Positions 16,776 to 25,531 are shown, counted from the stretch's first letter. The stretch is DNA of 64,000 nt from Trebonia kvetii (GCF_007827045.1 NZ_RPFW01000001.1:1712519-1776518); one strand, 5' to 3'. The notes: a model not told the origin generated them from the sequence alone. Numbers and translations: made by a program.

Positions 16776-17591
16776 TCAACTCGCCGGACGGACGTGGACG
16801 ACATCGCCCGCCGAGACCGGCACCGGCGGATCGCCTGGCCGTTCCTCGATCAGCAGCCGGCCGGCCGCGTCGACATCGGTGGCCGTGCCCGTCAGCACCC
16901 GGCCGAGCGGCAGTTCGGCGCGCACCGGCTGGCCGAGGGTCGCGCACAGCGCACGGTACTCCGCGAGCAGGCCGGTCCCGGCCGGGTCCGGTTCCGCACG
17001 GAACGCCGCGTACCGGTGCTCGAACTCGCCGAGCACCGCGGCGAGCAGATCCTCCCGGGCCACCGTGGCGCCCTCGGCGATCAGCGAGGTGGCCCGCAGG
17101 CCGGACGGCGACACGGGCAGCGACTCCGCGGGAGTCGCGACGTTGAGGCCGATGCCGATCACGACCGCCGACTCGTCAGGCGCCTGCTCGGCGAGGATGC
17201 CCGCCAGCTTGCGCTCGCCGGCCAGGACGTCGTTCGGCCACTTGAGCACCGCGTCGACGGCACTCACCGACCGGACGGCGGACACCACCGCGACCCCGGT
17301 AAGCAGCGGCAGCCAGCCGCGGCGGTCCGCCGGCACCGTTACGGGCCGCAGCAGCATAGAGAACGTCAGCGCCTCACCGGGCACGCTTGACCAGGACCGG
17401 CCGAGCCGTCCCCGCCCCGCCGTCTGCTCCTCCGCGACAAGCACCTGGCCCTCGGGGCCGGCCGGCTCGGCGGTGGCCCGCGCGAGCAGGTCGGCGTTGG
17501 TCGAGCCGGTGGACGCCACCACGTCAAGCCGCGTCCACATGCCGCTGGGGGCGGGGAGACGGAGCCCCCAACCGTTCGGAGGATTAGTCAC
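16776..17591 (-). CDS. birA: Biotin--[acetyl-CoA-carboxylase] ligase (BirA, no HTH)
   Basis: Transfers biotin via biotinyl-AMP to the carrier lysine of acyl-CoA carboxylases. Key motifs: STGSTNADLL (start of catalytic domain), the nucleotide/biotin loop [32 protein letters not shown], and VVIGIGLNV. The C-terminal SH3-like segment ends SAGDVVHVRP. There is no N-terminal DNA-binding domain, so it does not act as a repressor, as is usual in actinobacteria. The start is uncertain: the GTG at 17591 (chosen, 271 aa) overlaps the AlaX stop by 8 nt; an ATG at 17597 and a later ATG at 17540 are alternatives. Confidence 0.9.
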   Translation of the reverse strand: MTNPPNGWGLRLPAPSGMWTRLDVVASTGSTNADLLARATAEPAGPEGQVLVAEEQTAGRGRLGRSWSSVPGEALTFSMLLRPVTVPADRRGWLPLLTGVAVVSAVRSVSAVDAVLKWPNDVLAGERKLAGILAEQAPDESAVVIGIGLNVATPAESLPVSPSGLRATSLIAEGATVAREDLLAAVLGEFEHRYAAFRAEPDPAGTGLLAEYRALCATLGQPVRAELPLGRVLTGTATDVDAAGRLLIEERPGDPPVPVSAGDVVHVRPAS

Positions 17592-18315
17592 TGGCATCGC
17601 CGATCGCGATCCGCAGCCTGCGGAAGCCCTTGCCCTTGTTCTCCACCTTGACGACGGAGATCCGGCCGACCTGGGACGTGGACGCCACGTGCGTGCCGCC
17701 GTCGGCCTGCTGGTCGAGGCCCACAATGTCCACGATCCGCACCTCCTTGACGTCATCGGGCACCAGGTTGGTCGCGGTCCTGATGATGTCGGGGAGCCTG
17801 AACGCCTCGTCGCGCGGCAGCGTGCGGACGTCGATCCGCCGGTCCGCGCGGAGCTCGGTGTTGCACGCCGCCTCGACGGCCTCCTTGAAGCCGGGCGGCA
17901 CGGCCTCCAGGTTGAAGTCCATCCTGGCGTTGAGCGGCTCCATGTTGCCGCCCGTCACCAGCGCGCCGAAGTCGCGGAAGACCACGCCGCACAGCACGTG
18001 CAGCCCGGAGTGGGTGCGCATCAGCGCCGTGCGCCTGTCGTCCTCAAGCGCGCCGCGCACCGCGGTGCCCGGCGGCGGCAGCGGATCGGTGTCGAGCGGC
18101 ACCAGGTACACGTCGTCCCCGGTCTTGCGCGCGTCCACGATCCTGGTCTGCACCCCGCCCCAGAGCAGGACACCGTGGTCCGGCGGCTGACCGCCGCCGC
18201 CGGGGTAGAAGGCGGACCGGTCGAGAACGATCCCGTCAGGTCCGGAGTCGAGCACCACGGCGTCCCACTCGCGCAGCGTCTGGTCATCAAGGTCAAGGCG
18301 ATGTGTCCTGCTCAC
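17584..18315 (-). CDS. AlaX-like alanyl-tRNA editing protein (trans-editing hydrolase)
   Basis: Free-standing homologue of the AlaRS editing domain, expected to hydrolyse Ser-tRNA(Ala) or Gly-tRNA(Ala). 243 aa from the GTG at 18315 (GTAGG about 10 nt upstream); an ATG at 18342 is possible. Conserved features: RSAFYPGGGGQPPDHG, the metal motif HSGLH (HxxxH) near residue 92, GGNMEPLNARMDF and the ending VENKGKGFRRLRIAI. The second metal motif normally reads CxxxH; here it is DGGTH, so Asp replaces Cys. This may alter the metal or the specificity. The stop overlaps the likely biotin ligase start. Confidence 0.85.
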   Translation of the reverse strand: MSRTHRLDLDDQTLREWDAVVLDSGPDGIVLDRSAFYPGGGGQPPDHGVLLWGGVQTRIVDARKTGDDVYLVPLDTDPLPPPGTAVRGALEDDRRTALMRTHSGLHVLCGVVFRDFGALVTGGNMEPLNARMDFNLEAVPPGFKEAVEAACNTELRADRRIDVRTLPRDEAFRLPDIIRTATNLVPDDVKEVRIVDIVGLDQQADGGTHVASTSQVGRISVVKVENKGKGFRRLRIAIGDASD

Positions 18316-18362
18316 GCTAGGCAGCCTACTGCTGCGCCCCATCGCCCCGCCTACCGCCGCGC

Positions 18363-19904
18363 CTACCGAGGCGCGGGCGAGGCGGTCGACGCGAGCGGGG
18401 CGGCAGGGGCGGCGGATGCGGCTGCCGCCGTGGCGATCCTGTGATGCGCCAGGGCGAGCGCCGCACCCGTCAGCGCGAGCGCGCTGAGCGCGACCGACAC
18501 CGCGAGGTAGGCATGCCCCGAGGAGACGGCGAAGCCGCCGGGCCTGGCCGCCACGGCCCCCGCAGGCAGCCTGCCCGCCAGGTTCAGGTACAGCGAGCCG
18601 AACGCGGCGATGCCGACGACGATGCCGAGCTGGTTCACCGTGACGACCACGCCGCTCGCGTCCGCCGCGCTGGCCACAGGCACCCGGGACAGCACCCGGC
18701 CCATCAGCGCGCCGAACGCCCCCGCCATGCCGCCGCCGGCGACCGCGAGCGCGACGTACAGCCAGACGCCGCCCGTGCCGCCGTCCCGCAGCAGCAGCCC
18801 GGCCCACAGCAGGCCGATCCCGTTGACCACGAACCCGGCCATCGGCAGGTTTCCGTGGTAGCGCGCCGGCAGCCGCCGCCAGTTCAGGCTGACAAGCGCG
18901 AAGGCTACGCCGCACGGGACGAACGTAAGGCCGGCCCGCAGCGGCGAGTCGCCGAGGCCGTCCTGCAGCTCGAGCGCCAGGCCGAACAGCCAGCCGCCGA
19001 ACACCGCAAGCGACGCGAAAAGCCCGGCGAGGCCGGCAACCATGCCGGGCAGGCCAAGCAGCGACCTCGGCAGGATCGGCTGACCGCCGCGTGCGCCCAC
19101 CCGGTGCTCCACCACGCCGAGCAGCGCGAAGCCTGCCACGGACGCGACGAGCAGCACCCAGCCCCAGGCAGGCCAGCCGAGCGGCTGACCGAGGACGAGC
19201 GGCAGCACGAAGGCGAGCACGACAGGGGTGAGCACCGCGAGGCCCGGCAGGTCAAGGGTGCGGATCCCGTCGAAGCGGCCAGCGGGCAGCAGCCGGCCCG
19301 CGGCAAGCACGAGCAGCCCGATCGGCACGTTGACGAGGAAGACGGGGCGCCACGAGCTGCCGAACAGGTCCGCGCTGACCAGCACGCCGCCGAGAACCTG
19401 GCCGAGCACGGCGCCGCCGGAGATGACGGTCGCGTACAGGCTCATCGCCCTCGCCCGCGGTCCCGGTGCGGTGTAGCTGCGCTGGATCAGGCTGAGTACC
19501 TGCGGGATCATGACCGCGGCACCCGCGCCCTGGAGGAATCGCAGCGCGACGAGTGCACCCGTCGACGGCGCCAGCCCGCAGCCGAGCGAGGCGAGCGTGA
19601 ACAGGGCCACGCCCGCCAGGTAGACGCGGCGGTGCCCGAGAATGTCGCCCAGCCTCGCGCCGGTGACGAGCAGCACGGCGTAGGCGATCGTATAGCCGGC
19701 CACGATGAGCTGGAGCCCCGCGCCGGACGCGCCGAGCGTGGCGTGCATGGCGGGCACCGCGACGTTGACGATGTTGGTGTCGAGTACGGCCATAATCTGG
19801 CCGGTCAGCACGATGGCGAGCGCCACGGCCGGCGGCACGGCGCGGGCGGCCCGGCCTTCCCTGCCGGTGCTGGCGAGGGCCGGGCGGTCCCTGAGTTCTG
19901 TCAT
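18363..19904 (-). CDS. MFS drug exporter, DHA2 (14-TM) family
   Basis: 513-aa proton-coupled efflux protein. The start chosen is the ATG at 19904, with AGGTGAC directly upstream; an ATG at 19916 is the alternative. About 14 hydrophobic segments. Family motifs: LDTNIVNVAVPAM in TM1 (motif D1), GARLGDILGHRR in the 2-3 loop (motif A), ALRFLQGAGAAVMIPQ (motif C region). The C-terminus is low complexity (SAAPAAPLASTASPAP). It is divergent from an XRE/MmyB-type regulator, and the shared intergenic region carries TGGTA-based palindromes, so drug- or fatty-acid-responsive control is likely. Confidence 0.9.
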   Translation of the reverse strand: MTELRDRPALASTGREGRAARAVPPAVALAIVLTGQIMAVLDTNIVNVAVPAMHATLGASGAGLQLIVAGYTIAYAVLLVTGARLGDILGHRRVYLAGVALFTLASLGCGLAPSTGALVALRFLQGAGAAVMIPQVLSLIQRSYTAPGPRARAMSLYATVISGGAVLGQVLGGVLVSADLFGSSWRPVFLVNVPIGLLVLAAGRLLPAGRFDGIRTLDLPGLAVLTPVVLAFVLPLVLGQPLGWPAWGWVLLVASVAGFALLGVVEHRVGARGGQPILPRSLLGLPGMVAGLAGLFASLAVFGGWLFGLALELQDGLGDSPLRAGLTFVPCGVAFALVSLNWRRLPARYHGNLPMAGFVVNGIGLLWAGLLLRDGGTGGVWLYVALAVAGGGMAGAFGALMGRVLSRVPVASAADASGVVVTVNQLGIVVGIAAFGSLYLNLAGRLPAGAVAARPGGFAVSSGHAYLAVSVALSALALTGAALALAHHRIATAAAASAAPAAPLASTASPAPR

Positions 19905-19932
19905 GTCACCTAGCATGCCGCTGCGCTTATGC

Positions 19933-19969
19933 TGGTACCAAGAGCCTGGTTATCCTGGTACTAATACCA
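19933..19969. promoter_or_regulatory. TGGTA-type operator between MFS exporter and XRE regulator
   Basis: TGGTACCA (19933-19940) and TGGTA-CTAA-TACCA (19956-19969) are two palindromes sharing the TGGTA half-site, with CCTGGT repeated between them. They lie in the 103-nt divergent promoter region and are the best candidate binding sites for the MmyB-like regulator. Confidence 0.5.
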
Positions 19970-20007
19970 CCTGGCAAGGCTGACCGCCATGCGGGAGGAT
20001 GAGGATC

Positions 20008-20928
20008 ATGACCGAATCGGCCACGGCAACCGCCGCCCGCAGGACCGAGCTCGCCGCGTTCCTGCGCGCCAGGCGCGAGCGGATCAGCCCCGAGGACGTG
20101 GGCCTGCCGCCAGGCACCCGCCGCCGCACCGCCGGCCTGCGCCGCGAGGAACTCGCGCAGCTCGCCGGGGTCGGTGTCACCTGGTACACCTGGCTGGAGC
20201 AGGGCCGCCCGATCAACGCGAGCGTCCAGGTCCTCGACGCCGTCGCCACCACGCTCCGGCTCGACCAGGTGGAACGCGCCCACCTGTTCCGTCTCGCCGA
20301 CCTGCCGGGCGCGGCTGCCGCCGCGGCGGACTGCGGCGACTGCGCCCTCCCGCCAGAGGTCCAGCAGATCCTCGACGCCGTCAAGTACCCCGCCTGCGTG
20401 CTCACCGAGCGATTCGACCTGATCGCGTGGAACGAGGTGTACGCCGCGCTCTTCCCGAGCATCACCGGGGCACCGGCGGGCGAGCGGAACACGCTGCTCG
20501 TCAACCTCACGTCCCCAGCCTGCTGCAGCCCGCTGCAGGACAAGGGGATTCACTGCCTGGGCCTGGTCGGACAGCTGCGCGCGGCCTACGGCCGCCACGT
20601 CGGCGACCCGGCGTGGGCGCACTTCATCCGCCGCCTCGAGGCGGTCAGCCCGGCCTTCGCCGAGGCCTGGGCGTCACACGACGTGGCACAGCCGACCAGC
20701 CACACCAAGCACTTCCGCCACCCGGCCGTCGGCCACATCACCACCACGTCCACCAGCTTCGCGGTCACCGCCGTCCCCGGCGCCCGCCTCGTCGTGTACA
20801 CCCCCGCCGACGAGCCAAGCGCAACGGCACTCACCCGGCTCGCCGAAGGCGCGGACCGCGACGCCCGCTTCCCCTGCTGGAACACCCACCATCCCGAACG
20901 GGTTCGGCTGGCTGCGGCCGCCCTCTGA
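20008..20928 (+). CDS. XRE-family regulator with MmyB-like ligand domain
   Basis: 306 aa. The ATG at 20008 is preferred because GGGAGG lies 9 nt before it; an ATG at 19999 is too close to that site. N-terminal Xre HTH: AAFLRARRERISPEDVGLP, RRTAGLRREELAQLAG, VTWYTWLEQGR, the standard opening of this actinobacterial family. The rest is the MmyB-like domain (VLTERFDLIAWNEVYAALF, then GDPAWAHFIRRLEAVSPAFAEAW), a PAS-like fold that in MmyB binds a fatty acid. It is divergent from the DHA2 exporter and is its probable local regulator. A terminator follows the stop. Confidence 0.9.
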   Translation: MTESATATAARRTELAAFLRARRERISPEDVGLPPGTRRRTAGLRREELAQLAGVGVTWYTWLEQGRPINASVQVLDAVATTLRLDQVERAHLFRLADLPGAAAAAADCGDCALPPEVQQILDAVKYPACVLTERFDLIAWNEVYAALFPSITGAPAGERNTLLVNLTSPACCSPLQDKGIHCLGLVGQLRAAYGRHVGDPAWAHFIRRLEAVSPAFAEAWASHDVAQPTSHTKHFRHPAVGHITTTSTSFAVTAVPGARLVVYTPADEPSATALTRLAEGADRDARFPCWNTHHPERVRLAAAAL

Positions 20929-20932
20929 GCCT

Positions 20933-20955
20933 GTTCTGGCTCTGTGTGCCAGAAC
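20933..20955 (+). terminator. Terminator after XRE/MmyB gene
   Basis: GTTCTGGC (20933-20940) pairs perfectly with GCCAGAAC (20948-20955) around a 7-nt loop, 4 nt past the stop codon. It could also stop transcription reading out of ppc from the other side. Confidence 0.6.
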
Positions 20956-21030
20956 CGGTATGGAGAGACGGCGCGGCCGGGCCGGCAGGCGGACAGGCCG
21001 GAGGGCGGCGGGGCGCCCAGCGGGCGCGGG

Positions 21031-23811
21031 TCAGCCGGTGTTCTGCAGGCCGGCCGCGATGCCGCTGACGGTGAGAAGCAGCAGGCGGTCGAGCGCGGGG
21101 CGCTCCTTCGGGTCGACCTCATCGGCGCGCAGCGCGGAGAGGGCACGCAGCTGCAGGTAGGACAGCGCGTCCACGTACGGGTCGCGCAGCACGATCGCAC
21201 GGGACAGCACGGGACGGCCGGCCACCAGGCGGTCGTGCCCGGTGACGGCCAGCACCAGGCGCCTGGTGCGGTCGTACTCGGCGAGCACCCGCTCGGTCAG
21301 GTCGGGCCGGCCGCCCAGGGCTAGGTAGCGGGAGGCGATCGAGCGGTCGGTCTTGGCCAGCGACATCTCCGCGTTGTCGAGCAGGGTGGCGAGCAGTGGC
21401 CATTCCCGGTACGCGCGGCGCAGTACGGTAAGCCCCTCGGCGGGGATATCGCCGTCGGAGTCACCAGCCGGGATGCCAGCCCAGGCGGCGGCGGCCAGGC
21501 CGCTGCCGAGGCCGTACCAGCCTGGCAGGTTGAGCCTGGTCTGCGCCCAGGCGAACACCCAGGGAATCGCGCGCAGGTCCTCGAGGCCGAGCGGCCCGCC
21601 GCCGTGACCGCGCCGCGACGGCCGTGAGCCGATGCGCAGCCCCCCGATCTCCTCGAGAGGGCTGACCATCGCGAACCACTCGGCGAACCCGTCGGACTCG
21701 ACGAGCGCGCGGAACGCGCCCTTCGAGGCCACGTCGATGGCCGAGGCGACGTCAGTGAAGGCCGTCGCCGCCGCGGCGTTGCGCTCGGCGGCCGAGGGCG
21801 ATGAGGCGAGCAGCACCGCCGAGGTGACCTGCTCCAGGTGCCGCAGGCCGATCGCCGACCTGCCGTACCGGGCGAAGATCACCTCGCCCTGCTCGGTCAC
21901 CTTCAGGCGAGTGTCCACCGAGCCGGGCGCCTGGGCGAGCACGGCGCGGCCTGCCGGGCCGCCACCGCGGCCGATCGCGCCGCCGCGCCCGTGGAACATG
22001 GTGAGCTTCACGTCGTGCTCCGCCGCCCAGGCCACGAGTTCCGCCTGCGCGTCGAACAGCCGCAGCGTCGCCGAAGCGGGGCCGAGTTCCTTGGCCGAGT
22101 CCGAGTAACCGAGCATCACCTCCAGGTGCCGCCCCGTCTGCTCTAGCCGGGCCGCCACACCGGGGACCGCCAGCATGCCGGTCAGCACGCCTGGCGCGTT
22201 GGCTAGGTCCTCGCCGGTCTCGAAGAGCGGCACCACGTCGAGCACCGGGCCGTCGCCCTGCGGGAACGCGTACCCGGCCAGCTCGTAGACCGCGGCGACG
22301 TCCTCGGCTGAGGTGGTAAACGAGATGATGTACCTGCGGCAGGCGTCGACGCCGTAGCGGCGCTGAATCCACCCCATCACCCGGATGGTCTCGAGCACCT
22401 CCTCGGTCATCGCCGACGGCGGATCGCCGGCGCGCAGCTCCGCGAGTGCGCGGGCATGCACCCGCGAATGCTGCCTGACCTCAAGGCCCGCCAGGTGGAA
22501 TCCGAACGTCTCCGCCTGCCACACCAGGTGCTGCAGCTCTCCGTATGCCTGGCGGACCGCCCCGGCCTCCGCCAGCGCCGCCTGCACCAGGCGCAGGTCG
22601 GCCACGAAGTCCTCCGCCCTCCCGTAGGCCAGGTCCAGGCTCCGCGTCCGGGTCGCGGCGAGCCGCTCCGCCGCATAAAGCAGCCAGGCGCGGTACGGCT
22701 CGCCGGGCGACCTGGCGGAAATCTCGGCAAGCAACTCAGGATGCTCGGTCGAGGCGGCGGCCAGCGCCCTGCTGAGCGCCGGCGACGGCGGCGAGGTCAC
22801 CGCGTCGACGGTCAGCGCGCGGCCGATCCTGCCGCAGACCGCCTCCAGGCCGCGCAGCGCGTGCTCGGCCTGGATCACCGCCGCCTCCCTGGTCACCGCC
22901 GCGGTGACGTTCGGGTTGCCGTCACGGTCGCCGCCCACCCAGGAGCCGAACCGCAGGAACGGCGGCACGGGCGAGGCCACCGTGCCGCTGTCCGGGCCGA
23001 GCAGCACGTGGTCGAGCGCCCGGTAGACCACGGGCACAAGGCGGAACAGCGTCTCATCGAACGCGGTCATCACGGTGCGGACCTCGTCGGCCGGCGCCAT
23101 CCCGGCCACCCGGAGCTGGGCAGTCCGCCACAGCAGGTCCACCTCCTCGCGGAGCTTGCGCCGGTTCTCCGCCTGCTGCAGCGCACCGGCCCGTTCGTCG
23201 TCGATCGCGGTGATCAGCCCGGTGACCCGGCGCAGCGACGCGACCACCGCACGGCGGCGCGCCTCGGTGGGATGCGCGGTGAACACAGGGTGCACCCGGA
23301 GCCCCGCGAGCAGCTCGCCCAAGTGCTCGGCGCCGCGCTCGGCGGTCAGCTGGCCCACCGCGTCGGCAAGCGACTCACGCGGCGGCCGGTCACCGGAGCC
23401 ACGCAGCCGCAGCGCGCGCACCCGCTGCTGCTCCTCCGACAGGTTGACCAGGTGGAAGTAGACCGTGAACGCCCGCGCCACCAGCTCTGCCCGCTCCCAC
23501 GACCAGGAGGAGACGAGCGCGGCGATCTCATCGCCCGCGTCGGTCCCCGCGGGCGCACCGCGGTCCGCCGCGGTACGGGCACCGATGACCGCGTGCCGCA
23601 GCCGCTCCACGTCGGCGAGCAGGTCCGCGCCCGCGGACTCGCTGATTACCTCGCCGAGCACCTCACCGAGCAGCCGCACGTCCCTGCGCATCTGTTCGGG
23701 CAGCGCAGCGGAATCGCGCGCGCGGCCCGTTCCCCCGGTACCGTCCTCGGTCAGGTCATCGGCGGGACCGGAATCCGGGCCGCCAAGCGCGTCGCTCGCG
23801 TAGGCATCCAC
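21031..23811 (-). CDS. ppc: Phosphoenolpyruvate carboxylase
   Basis: Anaplerotic enzyme: PEP plus bicarbonate gives oxaloacetate and phosphate. 926 aa, full length, GTG start. Signature regions: VFTAHPTEARRR with the catalytic His near residue 180, GSWVGGDRDGNPNVT near 290, LGYSDSAKELGP near 575, FHGRGGAIGRGGGP near 610, and the invariant C-terminus GLQNTG. The first about 45 residues are acidic and poorly conserved. The gene is monocistronic. It competes for PEP with the ComA homologue at 32.0 kb if that enzyme is active. Confidence 0.97.
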   Translation of the reverse strand: MDAYASDALGGPDSGPADDLTEDGTGGTGRARDSAALPEQMRRDVRLLGEVLGEVISESAGADLLADVERLRHAVIGARTAADRGAPAGTDAGDEIAALVSSWSWERAELVARAFTVYFHLVNLSEEQQRVRALRLRGSGDRPPRESLADAVGQLTAERGAEHLGELLAGLRVHPVFTAHPTEARRRAVVASLRRVTGLITAIDDERAGALQQAENRRKLREEVDLLWRTAQLRVAGMAPADEVRTVMTAFDETLFRLVPVVYRALDHVLLGPDSGTVASPVPPFLRFGSWVGGDRDGNPNVTAAVTREAAVIQAEHALRGLEAVCGRIGRALTVDAVTSPPSPALSRALAAASTEHPELLAEISARSPGEPYRAWLLYAAERLAATRTRSLDLAYGRAEDFVADLRLVQAALAEAGAVRQAYGELQHLVWQAETFGFHLAGLEVRQHSRVHARALAELRAGDPPSAMTEEVLETIRVMGWIQRRYGVDACRRYIISFTTSAEDVAAVYELAGYAFPQGDGPVLDVVPLFETGEDLANAPGVLTGMLAVPGVAARLEQTGRHLEVMLGYSDSAKELGPASATLRLFDAQAELVAWAAEHDVKLTMFHGRGGAIGRGGGPAGRAVLAQAPGSVDTRLKVTEQGEVIFARYGRSAIGLRHLEQVTSAVLLASSPSAAERNAAAATAFTDVASAIDVASKGAFRALVESDGFAEWFAMVSPLEEIGGLRIGSRPSRRGHGGGPLGLEDLRAIPWVFAWAQTRLNLPGWYGLGSGLAAAAWAGIPAGDSDGDIPAEGLTVLRRAYREWPLLATLLDNAEMSLAKTDRSIASRYLALGGRPDLTERVLAEYDRTRRLVLAVTGHDRLVAGRPVLSRAIVLRDPYVDALSYLQLRALSALRADEVDPKERPALDRLLLLTVSGIAAGLQNTG

Positions 23812-23960
23812 GCTGCAGAGCCTAACCAGCCACTGTTAAAAGCAATCGCCGCAGGGTCGGGATCCGCCCGCCTGATCGCTTGTGCTGGCAGCCGCCGATA
23901 TCGTGATGGCCTGTCCTTGCTCGCAGCTCGCAGTGGCCTACGGAGGAACGTCATGGCTGA

Positions 23961-24170
23961 CCAGCCCGCTCCGTGTCCGACGTCGCCGAGCACGGCGGGA
24001 TCTGGACAATCCAGTCCAGCGTGTTCCCGGAAAACACCGCGAGCCTTCGGCTGCACGAGCGGGCGGGGTTCCGTGCCGTTGGCGTGCGGCGGCGGGTCGG
24101 CCGCCACCACGGCAGCTGGCGCGACACCGTGCTGATCGAGCGGCGCAGCAACGTCGCGGGGATGGACTGA
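23961..24170 (+). pseudogene. C-terminal remnant of ArsN1/PAT-type GNAT acetyltransferase
   Basis: About 65 codons encode the end of a phosphinothricin/arsinothricin N-acetyltransferase-like GNAT protein: GGIWTIQSSVFPENTASLRLHERAGF, shown here in two overlapping conserved blocks (GIWTIQ; PENTASLRLHERAGF), then VGRHHGSWRDTVLIERRS at the C-terminus. The N-terminal about 110 residues, including most of the acetyl-CoA site, are missing. An ATG at 23953 with a perfect GGAGG site sits just upstream, but in another frame that reaches nothing recognisable, so a deletion joined a foreign start region to the internal codons. It belongs to the decayed ars locus. Confidence 0.7.
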
Positions 24171-24180
24171 GCCAGTCTCC

Positions 24181-24307
24181 CGCAGATGGAGGAGTTCGGG
24201 TAAGCGTCGGCCACCACAACGGTGACCTCCGCCCGCGGATCAATCTCGCGCGCTCGCAGGGCGGCGCTGATCCCGGCGTCACTTCCGACGATTGCCACGA
24301 TGTGCAT
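24181..24307 (-). pseudogene. N-terminal remnant of FAD-dependent disulfide-type oxidoreductase (ars-associated)
   Basis: Starting at the ATG at 24307 (GGAAGG about 11 nt upstream), the first about 43 residues match the N-terminus of a pyridine nucleotide-disulfide oxidoreductase: MHIVAIVGSDAGISAALRA (FAD Rossmann loop), then AEVTVVVADAYPN and SICG. The family continues with IPYYVSG; here the frame instead enters sequence antisense to the acetyltransferase remnant (junction near 24180). At least 400 codons are missing. It starts 8 nt after the aquaporin-like gene stop, so both were probably one operon. Such oxidoreductases are frequent in actinobacterial ars clusters. Confidence 0.7.
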
Positions 24308-24315
24308 TGAAATGA

Positions 24316-25077
24316 CTACCTTCCATCACTTGAAACGTGCTGGTCGTGCTCGGGACCCGACCCGTTGTCCGTCTCGTGCGGCACGACGATCTGCGCTGCC
24401 TGTGCCGGGGTCAGCGCGGGGTACAGGAACCTGATGATGAACACGCCCGCGATGCCGCCGCCGACCTGCGCCAGGATGAACACCGGGACGGACGATGGTG
24501 CGATGCCTGCGAACGTGTTGGAGAACATGCGGCCGACCGTGATCGCCGGGTTTGCGAAGCTGGTGGACGACGTGAACCAGTACGCGGCGCCGATGTAGGC
24601 GCCGACCGCCGCCGGGGCGCTAGCCGCCCGCCCGGTCCGCGCGAGCGCGAAGATCACCAGTAGCAGACCGGCGGTGGCGATGACCTCAGACAGGGCGTGC
24701 GGCCCGCTAGCCCGCTGCTTGACCGAGATCGACACCGCGTCAAGCCCGAACATCAGGTTGGCGACCACGGCTCCGCTTATGCAGCCCGCGACCTGGGCAG
24801 GCAGGTAGGCGGCGGCGTCCCGCCAGGAAATCCCGCCGAGCGTCGCGTCGGCGAACGAGACGACCGGGTTGAAGTGCGCACCGGACACCGGCCCGAACAT
24901 CAAGATGATCGCGAACAGCCCGACCGCGGTGGCCGCCGCGTTCTCCAGCAGCTCAAGCCCGGTGTCGCCAGGCGACAGCCGCTGCGCGGCGATCCCGGAG
25001 CCGATCACGATGGCGGCGAGAAACGCGCTGCCGAGGAACTCGGCCACCAGCCGCCGCCACAGGTTAGGTGCACTCAT
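24316..25077 (-). CDS. MIP-family channel, probable arsenite/metalloid or water channel
   Basis: 253-aa aquaglyceroporin-type channel. Six hydrophobic segments and two half-helix motifs: the first NPA box is NPV (SGAHFNPVVSF, near residue 68), the second is canonical NPA (SFANPAITVGR, near 185). The Arg of the selectivity filter follows the second box. The C-terminus is hydrophilic and acidic. MIP channels sit in many ars operons, where they release As(III) or methylated species. Here the gene lies between two ArsR genes or remnants and precedes an oxidoreductase remnant, which supports a metalloid role over plain water transport. ATG at 25077; a GTG directly before it is possible. Confidence 0.82.
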   Translation of the reverse strand: MSAPNLWRRLVAEFLGSAFLAAIVIGSGIAAQRLSPGDTGLELLENAAATAVGLFAIILMFGPVSGAHFNPVVSFADATLGGISWRDAAAYLPAQVAGCISGAVVANLMFGLDAVSISVKQRASGPHALSEVIATAGLLLVIFALARTGRAASAPAAVGAYIGAAYWFTSSTSFANPAITVGRMFSNTFAGIAPSSVPVFILAQVGGGIAGVFIIRFLYPALTPAQAAQIVVPHETDNGSGPEHDQHVSSDGR

Positions 25078-25091
25078 CACGGGCCTATCTT

Positions 25092-25388
25092 GACTTAACC
25101 GATGTACTGATCACCGACAGGCTGGCCGAGGGCGACGCGTCCCCCTCGGAACTCGGCGCGCTGCTCGCGATGCCGTCCAACCTGCTCGCCCATCACCTGC
25201 GCGTTCTTGAAGATGCCCGGATCATCACGCGCCGACGCTCGGCGGGCGACCACCGCCGCAGCTACCTGCGGCTCGTCCCCGACCCGGTCCCGGCCGGCGA
25301 TCACGGCAGCTTCGACGCTGCCCTGGATGACCTGAGCCGGCGAGTCGGCCGACTCGCCCCGCAGGTGTCCGAAGTCCCTCGGCCTTCG
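25092..25388 (+). pseudogene. Truncated ArsR-family regulator (ArsR copy 1)
   Basis: The open frame carries an internal ArsR winged-helix segment: LAEGDASPSELGALLAMPSNLLAHHLRVLEDARIITRR shown by its parts GDASPSELG, PSNLLAHHLRVLEDA and DHRRSYLRLVP. There is no credible start: the N-terminal dimerisation helix is missing, and promoter-like sequence (TTGACTTAACCGATGT at 25090-25105 region) runs straight into internal codons. After about 25388 the frame is antisense to another short ORF. It is divergent from the MIP channel gene and was presumably its repressor. Probably inactive, though a shortened protein from an upstream GTG (25068) cannot be excluded. Confidence 0.6.
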
Positions 25389-25391
25389 TCC

Positions 25392-25472
25392 TTAGCCCGA
25401 ACGGAAGGGTGCCGGGGCGGTGGCGGCCAAGACCGCCCGGAGGCGGCGACGGCAGCCAGGCAGCTCGCTCAT
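25392..25472 (-). CDS. 26-codon ORF with strong RBS, probably the stub of a deleted ars gene
   Basis: ATG at 25472 preceded by AAAGGAGAGGGTGC, an excellent ribosome binding site, and by the double palindrome at 25502-25531. It encodes MSELPGCRRRLRAVLAATA followed by a short tail and TAA. The start region looks like a functional promoter-proximal gene controlled by the divergent ArsR, but the coding part is too short to assign. The start of a membrane efflux protein cut by the same deletion that ended the ArsR fragment is one explanation. Confidence 0.4.
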   Translation of the reverse strand: MSELPGCRRRLRAVLAATAPAPFRSG

Positions 25473-25501
25473 GCACCCTCTCCTTTTCCCATCCAAATTT
25501 C

Positions 25502-25531
25502 TCGATGCATCGACTATTCTCGATGCATCGA
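25502..25531. promoter_or_regulatory. Tandem TCGATGCATCGA operator of ArsR
   Basis: The perfect 12-bp palindrome TCGATGCATCGA occurs at 25502-25513 and again at 25520-25531, 18 bp apart, with a further ATCGAT at 25540-25545. It lies 33 nt before the ArsR start and 30 nt before the divergent short ORF, the expected place for an ArsR operator. Confidence 0.7.

Noticed and set aside
22456..24135. 559-codon plus-strand open frame running from ppc into the ars region
   Set aside because: Mostly antisense to ppc; its last part shares an ATG region with the acetyltransferase remnant, but in the wrong frame.
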